From: Corynebacterium yonathiae
GTDB lineage: Bacteria > Actinomycetota > Actinomycetes > Mycobacteriales > Mycobacteriaceae
Assembly: GCF_022288805.1 (NCBI RefSeq)
Contig: NZ_JAKOPM010000015.1
Coordinates: 1-48,523 of the forward strand
Direction: 5' to 3'
Length of the DNA: 48,523 bases
This document shows, piece after piece, positions 34,031-43,475 of this stretch. The translations under genes were made by a program, and so were the position numbers. Below the pieces are notes generated by a model. That model made no database searches. It worked only from the letters and a program-made list of their open reading frames with translations, and was not told the origin of the DNA. Position 1 is the stretch's first letter, and every line of letters begins with the position of its first letter.

Positions 34031-35205
34031 CGTTTCTCCTTTTCTTTGGTGTCGCAGTGGGCCGCTGCCGGCAGTGGCCCCGTGGTCAGGTTGTCATGCG
34101 GCGTTTCGATATGGATGCCCGCATCGCGGGCGAAGGCGAGGACCGGTTCGAGGAGCCGGGGGTGGCCGACGAGATCCCGGCACCCCGGCGCGACCGGCTT
34201 CCCCATGACCGACGCAACGGTGGCGGCGGCAATGGCCGCGGTCATTTTGTAGGAACCCGGGCCAGTCGCCCGGACGACGGTTGTCTCGGCCGCCGACCCC
34301 GCATCGCCCGCGCCGGCGGAGGACAGTGCGACGACCAGCTCGGCGGGTTGCGGAGTGCCCTTCGCCCGCGCCTTCCGCGACGTCACGGCCGCCCCGAGAC
34401 GGGCGAGCAGACCGGAGACGACGGGCATCGCGTACAGTCTCGACGTGCGGATCTTCTCCACCGACTCATCGGGGAGAGCATCGAAGGCGACGTGGTAGGA
34501 ATATCCGAGGATCGAGGGGCACACCTCGCGTACGACGTCGATGTCCGGGCATTCGTAGCCGATTCCGCTTTGCGACGACACCAGGTTGCGCCGCACTTCG
34601 ACGATGGCGCCGCCGAGCATCGCGCGGTATCCGCCGCGAATGGTCCGGAACATCGACTCGACGGACGCGGCCCCGGATTCCTGGTCGGCGCCAATTCGCA
34701 GATCGACCCGCACATCGCGGACCTCTTCGGCCCCCGCAGCGCGGGCCCCGAGCATCAACAGGGCCGTCGACAAGCCCGGGCACAGGCCGAACCCGGTGAG
34801 CACGGGAACCCCCTCCCGCCGAGCATCCCCGTCGAGGGCCATGATTGCGCGGCGGGCGTCGATCGAATCGTTGACGTCGATGTACCCGGTGCCTGAGTCG
34901 ATGCAAGCACGGGCGAGTGAGTCTGCATGCACCTCGAACGGGCCGGTGCAGTTGACCACCCAATCGTGTTTGTGGAAGACCCTGCAGATCTCGTTGTGGC
35001 CGGCGGCGATCCTCAGCGGGAAGTGCCGCCCCGGGCCATCGTCCGGTTTCTGCCGGGAAGTGTAGGCCAGCTCAATCCCATCGACGACGCCGAGCATCCC
35101 CCGGACGAGCCGTCCGGTGACGCCGGTACCTCCGGCCACCAGCACTTTCACGGGTTCGCCCCCGTCGCGGTCCCGTGCTTCCCCGCCGTTTCGTCGGTCA
35201 GTCAC
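34027..35205 (-). CDS. Saccharopine-dehydrogenase-like NAD(P)-dependent oxidoreductase
   Basis: The 392-residue protein has an N-terminal Rossmann motif VKVLVAGGTGVTGRLV and the saccharopine-dehydrogenase-like stretch HDWVVNCTGPFEVHADSLARACIDSGTGYIDVND. This is the trans-acting enoyl-reductase/saccharopine dehydrogenase fold, not the Gfo/Idh fold of the thiazolinyl imide reductases YbtU and PchG as I recall them. In context it could reduce a thiazoline to a thiazolidine or act on the acyl chain. It overlaps the NRPS gene by 8 bp and the ATPase gene by 4 bp. The exact reaction is not inferable. Confidence 0.75.
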   Translation of the reverse strand: MTDRRNGGEARDRDGGEPVKVLVAGGTGVTGRLVRGMLGVVDGIELAYTSRQKPDDGPGRHFPLRIAAGHNEICRVFHKHDWVVNCTGPFEVHADSLARACIDSGTGYIDVNDSIDARRAIMALDGDARREGVPVLTGFGLCPGLSTALLMLGARAAGAEEVRDVRVDLRIGADQESGAASVESMFRTIRGGYRAMLGGAIVEVRRNLVSSQSGIGYECPDIDVVREVCPSILGYSYHVAFDALPDESVEKIRTSRLYAMPVVSGLLARLGAAVTSRKARAKGTPQPAELVVALSSAGAGDAGSAAETTVVRATGPGSYKMTAAIAAATVASVMGKPVAPGCRDLVGHPRLLEPVLAFARDAGIHIETPHDNLTTGPLPAAAHCDTKEKEKR

Positions 35206-38200
35206 TTTCTATCTCCTTTCCCCGGTCCCGCGACCGGTCGATTCCATCGGACGACGGGTCCACTGCCCTGTCATCCGTTTCCGGTGCCCGGCGCCGGCGT
35301 TCGATGTACTCCCCGATGAGAGCCCCAGTCAGCGCGGCATCCTCTCCGAGGACGAACGAATAGTGGTTTCCCGCGACGCCGGCAACGCAGAGGTCATCGA
35401 CGAGGTGGTCCCGCCACTGGTCGTGGTTGTGGGCCTCGCCGTCATCGGGGAGAACGAACAACGCCTCCCTCACCCGCCCCTCGGGCCGGTACCGGGTACG
35501 GGCATCGATGAGCGAGCGCAGCGAGTTAAACTCCGTAGCCGTCACCCGGTCGCCGGAAAGCCCAAGGTCCTCCAGGAGCGTCGGTGCGACCGCCGCGGCC
35601 AGGGCACGCAGGCGAGCCCCCCGTTCCCCGTCGGTCTCGTCGACCCCGTCGAACTCCGCCCAGAGGCGGGAAACCGGCGTTCCGTGCGGGAGATTGGCGA
35701 TCGAGGGCACCACCCGGGACAGCAGCCCCTTTTCGGATTCCGCGTCGAAATCCCCGACGTCGACCGCGATCCCCGGAGCCAGGCTGTCGAGAAATACCAG
35801 CGCGGGATCGAGATCGGCCAAACGGAGCACCATCTCGGCTGCGATGGTGCCGCCGAGGCTCCATCCGACGATCGCCGGGGCGGCACCGTCGACGAGCACC
35901 TCGCGGACCCGGCCCGAGTAGTGGGCCGCGATGTCGCCGATGCCGGTAGCGTGGGGGAATGGTCTCTCGAACTCCGCGAAGCCGACACCCCACACCTGCC
36001 CGCCACCGGGGATCGCGAGTGCCAGGTCTCGGTAGATGTCGACGGTGCCGAATCCGCCGTGGACGAGGAAGATCGGGCGCGCCTCATCGCCGCTGCGCAA
36101 TAGGACCAGCGAACGGTCCGCGGCCGACGCGCCGGGGTCATCCGCGTCCCGCCGGTCGGTCGGCGTGGCCGTCGACTGGTCGACGAGCTCGGCCACGCCA
36201 CGTGGCGTCGGCTTGGCCAGCGCTTCCGCGAGCGGCACCGACGCCCCGGTGATGTCCTGAATCCGCTGCATTAGCTTCACGAATCCCAGGGAGTCGTAGC
36301 CGAGGAGGAACAGGTCGTCGTCCGCGCCGGCTTCGGCGCCGCCGAGATCGGCCCGGACCATCCCGGTGATGACCGTCAGGTATCCGCGAGCTCGGCCCAA
36401 CAGGTTCCCGGATGCGATCCTCGAGATCGCGCCCGACCTGTCGCGCTCCGCCGATGACGCGCCCGCGACGCCGTCGTCGATCGCCCCACCGCCGGAAGAA
36501 GTGCCCCCGACCGCCAGGCGCAGGTGCCGAACCTGGCCGACGCTCAGCGGCGCCGCTTCGGGGCAGCCCCCGGCGAAGCCCGACACCGACCTGATGTAGT
36601 GGTCGAAGATGTCCTCCACCAGTTCCGGTTTCAGAATCTGCTCGACGAAATCCCAGGCGACGTTGATACGCCCGTCGACCTCCATCACCTGGTTGTCCAA
36701 CAGCACCTGCGGGGTCTGGGAGATGGCGTAATCGACGTCTCCCAGGACGTGGGCATCCCTGCCCGAGCCATCGCCTGCCGCGGAACCCTCGCCGAACAGC
36801 AACGAGGTGTACACGAACGGCGCTACGGCCTGTCCGACGGGCAGACCCCGGTGGCGCGCGATGGCGCCGAGCAACGACACCCCGGAGTACCCGGCCGCTA
36901 TGTGCCCGAGCAGCCGGTCGCGCAGTTCCGCCGTCCACCAACGGAGATCATGGTCGGCGGCCGCTTTCACCGGCATCAGAATCACGCCGGTGAAATCACC
37001 GAAGACGCCGGCGACGTCGGCGATTTCGGGATCACGATTGTACGTGGTGATGTTGATGCCGACCGAATCCCCCCTCGACCACAGCGACAAGCTCGTCGCA
37101 TAGCAGGCGAGAAGCAGTGCGGACACGCTGCCGTCGGCGGCGCTGGCCCGTTCCCGCAACAGTGCGGTTTCCGCAGCGGTGAATGTGTACGTCAGGCGAC
37201 GCATCCGCGGCACATCCACGTCCGCGGCCGCACCGCTTGATGGAAGGGTGTTGCCGGGCGGGAATTCCTCGACCACCGTCCGAGTCAACGTCTCTTCGCC
37301 CCGCCCGACCGCCGAAGCTTCCCGGCGCTTCATCTCCAAGACGTACGTGCGGTAGTCGCCAGTGACAGGGGGAAGCTCCATTCCCCGGTACAGCTTGTCC
37401 AGGTCGTCGATGAAAATCCGCTGGCTCGCCCCGTCTCCGATGATCATGTCCACGCTGAAGAACAGGCGGTGCCGCCCGTCCGGGAGCGCGAACGCCGACA
37501 GATGGAACAAGGGCCAGCTGCCCAGATCGAATACCTGGTGGCTCAGCTCATCGCGCTTGCGCCGCACCGCCTCGACCACGGTCGCCTCATCGGCGGCCCG
37601 GTAGTCGGCGACGTCAATGCGGTAGCGCGGAACCTCCGGCAGGATCCGCTGCGTGGCTTGTGCGGTGAACACGACGCGCAACATCGGATGCCTGCGGATT
37701 AGATTGTCGAGGGCTTCCTCCAGGCGGTCGATGTCGATACCTGGTTCTGTGACGGATTCGATGTAGTAGTGCTCGGTGACGCCGCCCAGCTCGAACCCGG
37801 AGTTCCGGCCAACGTAGTAGGCCTTCTGCATGTCGGTCAGGGGGAACGGCGCGTGGGGGTCGTCCCCGAATTGTTCCACCGGATCCTTCCCGTGGGCACT
37901 CGCGGAACATTCTCGGGCGCCTCCTGCGGCTGAACCGGCACCGACGGCGCAATCGAGGGAAGACATTGCCTCGGCGACGTCTTCAGACTCGGCCCTGGAC
38001 TCCCGCATGGCTTCCGAGACAAGGCCGGCGATGTGCGCGATGGTCGGGTCGGCGATGACGTCGCGGAAACGGAGCCGGACTCCCGTCTTCTGCCGGATCG
38101 CGCGCATCATAACCTGGAATTGCAAGGAATCGCCGCCGCGGCGGAAGAAAGACTCTCCCGCGCCACACGTCGGATCCGCGGCACCCGTCGACGGGGCTTC

Positions 38201-41200
38201 CCCGAGGATCTCGTCGAAGACTCCGGACACCAACTCGATCGCCCCGGGGTCGGCGACGGAACCAGGCGCGCCCACGGCTCCGGCCCCGGCGGCCTCGCTA
38301 TCGGCCGTTGCCCCGCCGCCCGCGGCGCCGACGTGCCTACGAATTTCCTCCTGATCCAGTTTCCCGTTGACGGTAACGGGCAGGTGCGCCACCGGCAGCA
38401 GGACCGTCGGTACCATGTACGCTGGCAAGCAGCGGGCAAGCTCGGCCCGGACGGCATCCCGCGAGCCGGTCATGTCGTCCGCCGGAACGTAGAGGCACGC
38501 CAGGAGTCCCCGATCGCCCGATTCGACGACCGCCGCCATCGACGCGGTCACCAGGCCGGACCGCTCGAGGACCGATTCGATTTCTCCAAGTTCGACGCGG
38601 AAGCCCGCGATTTTCACCTGACGATCGCGGCGGCCGAGAAATTCCACAAAACCCTCCGCATTGAACATGCCCACGTCTCCGGTCCGGTAGCAGCGCCCGA
38701 TACCTGGGACATGCCCGAAGGCGGCAGCGGTCCGCTCCGGATCGGCCGCGTACCCCTGCGCGACCCCGAGACCGCTGATGTGGATTTCCCCCGGCACGCC
38801 AACGGGGCAATGCACCCCGTCGGGCGCGAGCACGTGGATGCCCTGGTTCGCCAGCGGGTACCCGTAGGGAATGCGGTTTTCCAGGCTGTCGCGTTGCAGC
38901 GGGCAGTGGATGGACCAAATGCTTCCTTCGGTCGCACCGCCGAGGCTATTGATCGACGCGTTCGGGAACATGGCCATGGCGCGTGCCGGAAGCCCCGCTG
39001 CGATGCGATCGCCGCTGAGCAATACGGTGCGCACATCCGGGAACACGTCGTCGTCCGCCGCCCGGACCAGGGCGAGCTCCAACAGGGCGGGCGCGGAGTT
39101 CCACAGCGTGACCCGCTCTTCCCGCAAGACGTCGAGGATTTCATCGGCGTCGCGTTCGTCTCCGACCATCGTCACCGTCGCGCCTGCCGCGAACGCACCG
39201 AACACGTCGTAGACCGACAGGTCGAATCCCAGCGACGACAATCCGATGATGCGATCGGCGGAGGTGACTCCATACCGCCGGTTCACGTCGAGGATGGTGT
39301 TGACGCAGTTGCGATGACTGATCCGCACACCCTTTGGACGGCCCGTGGTCCCCGAGGTGAAGATGACGTAGGCAAGGTCGTCAGGGGCAGTGCCGGGCGA
39401 AGAGTGAGCACCCGCGCTGCCCGCGCGGTCGCAGACTTCCGCGGCTGCGGGCTTGCCGACGCCCGCCACTCCGCTTTGGTCCAGTTCATCGATCATGCCG
39501 GTGTCCAGAATCGGGCCCGCCGCACCTGAGGCTTCCACGACGTATTCTTGTCGCTGGGTCGGCATGCCCGCGTCGACAGGCACGAATGCGGCTCCCGCAC
39601 GCAATACGCCGACCATGTTGACGATGTCGTCGGGATGCTTGGTGTAGCGCACGATCACCGCATCCCCCGCCCCGACGCCGGAATCCGAGAGTTGGCGGGC
39701 GATGCGTCCGGCCCGGGCCCAGACCTCGGCGTAGGTGTACGAGATGCCCCGGGCAGCGAGGCGCACGGCCGGTGCGTCCGGAGTCGCCGCGCATGCGGCT
39801 TCGACAAGCGAAACCAGGGTGTCATCGTGGATCGGTCCCGCAGCGTCGTTGTAGCGGGCGACGGCCCCCTCCGTCTCCGCATGACGGATGGGCAGAGCCT
39901 CTCCACCCTCCGCCACCACGTCCAGGGCCTCCGCAACGGCCCCGAACATCGCATCTACCGCAGGGAAGTAATCGTCGACCACGTCCCACGACAACACCAT
40001 CCCGCCCGATGCCGGCATCACCTGAATGTCGAGGCACACCTGCGCGGTTTGCGTGTAGACGCGTTCGATGACCGGGCTGCGCCCGCTTCCCCGCTCGCCG
40101 CCGAGGTAGCTGGTGAACACCACCGGAGCAGTGGCCTGGGACTGATTGGCCGCGTCCCGAAGGAATCGCTGTAGTACCTCCACACCGGAAACGCCGCGGT
40201 GGGACAGCCCTTCGCGGATGTCCAGGTCGATCACCTCCGCCAACCCGTCGATGGTCGCGGCTCTCCCGGCGTCGACGCCGACGAGCATCGATGAAGTGAA
40301 ATCTCCCATCACCCTCGTGCCCGCAGCGAGGCCGCTGCGTTCGCTGACAGTCACATTGACCGTCAACGCGGATTCGGGCAGCCACCTGCAGACGACGGCG
40401 GCGTTGACGGCCATCACCAGCGACGACAGGGTAACTCCAATGCGGCGGGCACGTTCGCCGAGCTTGGCGGTGACCTCCGCGTCAAGCACCGTGCCCAAGC
40501 GCCGGGTCGACCAATCGTCGCCACCCTCCACGGCCGCCGGGAACTCCGGGCGCCGCGGCAGATCTGCGGCCTTCTTCTCCCAATAGGCGAGGTCCTCGGG
40601 CCGTTTCCCGTCGCGCCGGCGCGCGGAGATTGCCGCCACGGCATCCCCATATCTGGAAGCCGGAGCCGGCGACTCCCCGGCCAGCAAGGATTCGAGCTCG
40701 TCGAAGAACAGGTACACCGAACCCGCATCCATGACGATCATGTTGAAGTAGATGAACATCCTGCACCCGCCCGCATCTGCGAGCAGCCTCGCGGCGACCA
40801 TGGGACCGTCCTCGTTCGACGATCGCGCCGCGGTTCGCATGTCCCGACGGATCTCCCCCACCGCCGCGTCGACATCGTCGCCGGACCCGACTACCTCGAC
40901 GGTGGCGAGGCACGCGCCGGTCGGGCTCAAGACCCCGGCATCGACGTCGAGCCGATGGAACAGCACGTCGTGACGCCCGAAGACCGCCTGCACGGCCTCC
41001 TCCACCTGCGGCAGCGGATGGTCGTGCCGGGATTCCGCGTAGATGTACGTCGCTTGGCCGCCAAGCTCGATGTCCTCGTCCGCGCCGAGCAGATAGGCGG
41101 TCTGGATCGGATTGAGCGGGACCGCATCCGCGGGATCGGCCCCATTTTTGCCGGCCCCGCCGTCATCCGACTCATCCGTCGCCGCAGCGGGGTCGGCAGC

Positions 41201-41524
41201 GGCGCCTGCGGCAGATCCGGCATCAGCGCCACCCCGGGCCGCGTCGATGGTGGCCGCCAAATCAGCGACCGTGGCCCCGGGGTCCATCGCCGCGTAATCG
41301 ATGCTGACCCCGTACTCATCCTCCAGCGCCAGCAACATCTGGAGGAAAGTCAGGGAGTTCGGGATGTGGTCGCGGAGTTTCACGTCCGCCGAATCCAGGT
41401 GCACGCCGATGGCGTCGGCGATGGACTCCGACAGCCGTTCGGGGGCGACTCGGACCCCGGTGCGGGTTCCTCCCACGGCGGTAGATGCGACGGCCGGCGC
41501 GATCGTTTCATTGGTCATGGTCAT
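35198..41524 (-). CDS. NRPS: carrier-Cy1-A(Cys)-PCP1-Cy2-PCP2-TE, HMWP2-like
   Basis: The protein has 2108 residues. N-terminal carrier (about 25-98, IPNSLTF, S57); Cy1 (about 133-560, NMIVMDAGS at N261-S269); adenylation domain (about 575-1065, FTSGTTGRPKG at 722, K1055); PCP1 (GGDSLQF, S1133); Cy2 (about 1230-1650, DMIIGDGAS from D1359); PCP2 (GYDSLGF, S1745); thioesterase (about 1835-2085, GWSLG, S1889, late His in GNHYSF). The A-domain pocket reads D, L, Y, N, L, S, L, I, W, K, the cysteine code of HMWP2 and PchE. One A domain serving two PCPs predicts an acyl-bis(thiazoline) or related product released by TE. The ATG at 41518 has better GAGG spacing than 41524. Confidence 0.93.
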   Translation of the reverse strand: MTMTNETIAPAVASTAVGGTRTGVRVAPERLSESIADAIGVHLDSADVKLRDHIPNSLTFLQMLLALEDEYGVSIDYAAMDPGATVADLAATIDAARGGADAGSAAGAAADPAAATDESDDGGAGKNGADPADAVPLNPIQTAYLLGADEDIELGGQATYIYAESRHDHPLPQVEEAVQAVFGRHDVLFHRLDVDAGVLSPTGACLATVEVVGSGDDVDAAVGEIRRDMRTAARSSNEDGPMVAARLLADAGGCRMFIYFNMIVMDAGSVYLFFDELESLLAGESPAPASRYGDAVAAISARRRDGKRPEDLAYWEKKAADLPRRPEFPAAVEGGDDWSTRRLGTVLDAEVTAKLGERARRIGVTLSSLVMAVNAAVVCRWLPESALTVNVTVSERSGLAAGTRVMGDFTSSMLVGVDAGRAATIDGLAEVIDLDIREGLSHRGVSGVEVLQRFLRDAANQSQATAPVVFTSYLGGERGSGRSPVIERVYTQTAQVCLDIQVMPASGGMVLSWDVVDDYFPAVDAMFGAVAEALDVVAEGGEALPIRHAETEGAVARYNDAAGPIHDDTLVSLVEAACAATPDAPAVRLAARGISYTYAEVWARAGRIARQLSDSGVGAGDAVIVRYTKHPDDIVNMVGVLRAGAAFVPVDAGMPTQRQEYVVEASGAAGPILDTGMIDELDQSGVAGVGKPAAAEVCDRAGSAGAHSSPGTAPDDLAYVIFTSGTTGRPKGVRISHRNCVNTILDVNRRYGVTSADRIIGLSSLGFDLSVYDVFGAFAAGATVTMVGDERDADEILDVLREERVTLWNSAPALLELALVRAADDDVFPDVRTVLLSGDRIAAGLPARAMAMFPNASINSLGGATEGSIWSIHCPLQRDSLENRIPYGYPLANQGIHVLAPDGVHCPVGVPGEIHISGLGVAQGYAADPERTAAAFGHVPGIGRCYRTGDVGMFNAEGFVEFLGRRDRQVKIAGFRVELGEIESVLERSGLVTASMAAVVESGDRGLLACLYVPADDMTGSRDAVRAELARCLPAYMVPTVLLPVAHLPVTVNGKLDQEEIRRHVGAAGGGATADSEAAGAGAVGAPGSVADPGAIELVSGVFDEILGEAPSTGAADPTCGAGESFFRRGGDSLQFQVMMRAIRQKTGVRLRFRDVIADPTIAHIAGLVSEAMRESRAESEDVAEAMSSLDCAVGAGSAAGGARECSASAHGKDPVEQFGDDPHAPFPLTDMQKAYYVGRNSGFELGGVTEHYYIESVTEPGIDIDRLEEALDNLIRRHPMLRVVFTAQATQRILPEVPRYRIDVADYRAADEATVVEAVRRKRDELSHQVFDLGSWPLFHLSAFALPDGRHRLFFSVDMIIGDGASQRIFIDDLDKLYRGMELPPVTGDYRTYVLEMKRREASAVGRGEETLTRTVVEEFPPGNTLPSSGAAADVDVPRMRRLTYTFTAAETALLRERASAADGSVSALLLACYATSLSLWSRGDSVGINITTYNRDPEIADVAGVFGDFTGVILMPVKAAADHDLRWWTAELRDRLLGHIAAGYSGVSLLGAIARHRGLPVGQAVAPFVYTSLLFGEGSAAGDGSGRDAHVLGDVDYAISQTPQVLLDNQVMEVDGRINVAWDFVEQILKPELVEDIFDHYIRSVSGFAGGCPEAAPLSVGQVRHLRLAVGGTSSGGGAIDDGVAGASSAERDRSGAISRIASGNLLGRARGYLTVITGMVRADLGGAEAGADDDLFLLGYDSLGFVKLMQRIQDITGASVPLAEALAKPTPRGVAELVDQSTATPTDRRDADDPGASAADRSLVLLRSGDEARPIFLVHGGFGTVDIYRDLALAIPGGGQVWGVGFAEFERPFPHATGIGDIAAHYSGRVREVLVDGAAPAIVGWSLGGTIAAEMVLRLADLDPALVFLDSLAPGIAVDVGDFDAESEKGLLSRVVPSIANLPHGTPVSRLWAEFDGVDETDGERGARLRALAAAVAPTLLEDLGLSGDRVTATEFNSLRSLIDARTRYRPEGRVREALFVLPDDGEAHNHDQWRDHLVDDLCVAGVAGNHYSFVLGEDAALTGALIGEYIERRRRAPETDDRAVDPSSDGIDRSRDRGKEIESD

Positions 41525-41528
41525 CGCC

Positions 41529-43301
41529 TCAGAGCAGAGCCTCGAGCTTGCGGCGGAGCTTCTTGCCGTTAGACGCGACGGGCAGCTCGTCGACCCACAG
41601 AACCCGGGAAGCGGGCACCCCGGCGACGCGCATCAGCTCGGTCATCGCGGAACGGGCCACCGCCTGTTCATCGATCGGAGTTTCATCCACGTCCGATTGC
41701 CCGACACCGGTCGCACCGTCGGCCGCACGATCGGTCGGGGTCTGCCTGGCCAGGAACACGGCGATCTCCTCTTCGCCCGTGGCTGGGTTGCTCCGGCCGA
41801 GAACGGCGACATCGCGGTCAAGCACATTCTCCAGCACGGCTTCCAAATCGGCCGAATAGTAGTTCCGGCCGTTGACGAAGATGATGTCCTTCTTCCGGCC
41901 GAGGACGAACAACTCGCCGTCGCGGAGAATGCCCATGTCCCCCGTGGCGAACGTCCCGTCATCGGTAAGCTCGTGCTCCACGATCCCCTCTGCCGTGATC
42001 GCGGCGCGGGTCATCGGAGCGCCGGCGATGTGGATTTCACCGACGGTGCCGTCGCCGAGGACCCCGCCCCCGTCATCGCGGATGGTCAACGAGATCCCCG
42101 GGACGGCCTTGCCCAAGGCGACGAACTCAGCTCCAGACTCGCTCTCGATGTCCTCGAAACGCTGCCCCATGGTGATGCCCTTCCGGTCAAGCCGCACCGT
42201 GGACAGACCCGAGTAGATGTCCCGGGTCGTGACCAGCAGGCAAGCTTCAGACATTCCGTAGGCGGAGGTCAGGGCATCCTCCCGGAGGCCCATGGCGGAC
42301 ATCGCCGCGAGGAACTTCCGGGCCAATGGAGCGTCGATGGGTTCAGAACCGCTCATCAGCTTCTGGACGTTGGAGAAGTCATAACCGTGGTCGGGCCCGA
42401 GGGGCCGGCGCTCGAGATGGCGCAGGAAGTGCTTGAACGCGAAGTTCGGGCACACGGTCACCGTCGGCCGGTGCCTGGTCACGGCCTCGAACCAACTCCG
42501 GGGATCGGCGATCACCTCGGAAACCGGCAGCAACACCTGGTCATACCCACGGAAAAGGGCGTAGACGTGGAAGCCAATCAGCGAAAGGTTGTGGGTCAAA
42601 GGCAGCCACGTGAGCATCTTGTTCTCGTACCGGTGCGCGTGGCGTGGGATCGTCGCGCGCAGACCGTTCAGCACGGACTCGTTGGTTACGATGACGCCCT
42701 TCGGCGATCCCGTGGAACCGGACGAAAACTGGATAAGGGCTTCGCCGCCCGTCCCACCCCGCACCGGGAACGCGGGGACCGCGCCGGCGCCCTCCCCGGA
42801 ATCCACGTCCCCCGGCTGAGAGAAGTCCGATTCAGCATCACCCGGCATCGCCGCCCCCGGTTCCGCGGCGGCGTCATTGACTATGGACACGTCGAGCAGC
42901 CGGTCCTCGTCCACGACTACGGCACCGTTTGCGCCGGTGAGCAGCGTGTGACTGCGTTCATCGACCAGGATCGGGGCCCCGGGCATCATGTCCAAGAGCG
43001 TCCGCACCCTGTCGACGTCAGCCGGGCCCGACACCGGCGGCGCAAGCGCCGGAACCGCGCCGACGTAGACGCAGCCCCAGAACGCCCGGATGAGCCCGCG
43101 GTTCTCCGAAACCTGGAAGATTATGCGGTCGTCGGGGCCGATGCCGGCTTCGGCCAACCGAGTCGCAACCGCCACCGCCTCCGCATGGACCCGGCTGTAC
43201 GGGACGAAGACGTCCCGCCGGTTCTCGACGAAGGTGATCCCCTTCTTCGTCTCATCGGCCTTGTCCCGAAGCACGTCGCTGATGGTCCGGATCGTGTTCA
43301 C
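41529..43301 (-). CDS. Acyl-AMP ligase, FAAL-like (starter-unit loading)
   Basis: This 590-residue ANL-superfamily protein has A3 FSSGSTGSPKGV, A5 SAYGMSEACLLV, A7 TGDMGILRDGELFVLGRKKD and then FVNGRNYYSADLE, which resembles the RGRNHYPQDIE region of fatty-acyl-AMP ligases rather than salicyl- or DHB-AMP ligases. LPLTHNLSLIGFHV also resembles FAALs. It probably adenylates a carboxylic acid and passes it to the N-terminal carrier of the NRPS 4 bp downstream. The start is the GTG at 43301 with AAAGAGG upstream; frame upstream to 43403 is noncoding-like. The chain length or ring type of the acid is unknown. Confidence 0.82.
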   Translation of the reverse strand: MNTIRTISDVLRDKADETKKGITFVENRRDVFVPYSRVHAEAVAVATRLAEAGIGPDDRIIFQVSENRGLIRAFWGCVYVGAVPALAPPVSGPADVDRVRTLLDMMPGAPILVDERSHTLLTGANGAVVVDEDRLLDVSIVNDAAAEPGAAMPGDAESDFSQPGDVDSGEGAGAVPAFPVRGGTGGEALIQFSSGSTGSPKGVIVTNESVLNGLRATIPRHAHRYENKMLTWLPLTHNLSLIGFHVYALFRGYDQVLLPVSEVIADPRSWFEAVTRHRPTVTVCPNFAFKHFLRHLERRPLGPDHGYDFSNVQKLMSGSEPIDAPLARKFLAAMSAMGLREDALTSAYGMSEACLLVTTRDIYSGLSTVRLDRKGITMGQRFEDIESESGAEFVALGKAVPGISLTIRDDGGGVLGDGTVGEIHIAGAPMTRAAITAEGIVEHELTDDGTFATGDMGILRDGELFVLGRKKDIIFVNGRNYYSADLEAVLENVLDRDVAVLGRSNPATGEEEIAVFLARQTPTDRAADGATGVGQSDVDETPIDEQAVARSAMTELMRVAGVPASRVLWVDELPVASNGKKLRRKLEALL

Positions 43302-43475
43302 TGGTACCTCTTTCGGTTGTCGGCGCCATGCAGGTGCCGGGCGGACCGGGCCCGCATGGCGTGACCCGGAGGATGTGTCTGAAGGGTTGAAGGGGTGAAG
43401 CAACTGGGTGGGGCGCGTCTCCGCACAGGCTCGGAAACGCTCGCGGGCTCGGGGCCCGCCGGTTCCGGGTGCCCG

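Noticed and set aside
41301..43364. 687-residue plus-strand open frame
   Set aside because: Complementary to the acyl-AMP ligase gene; composition is that of a shadow frame.
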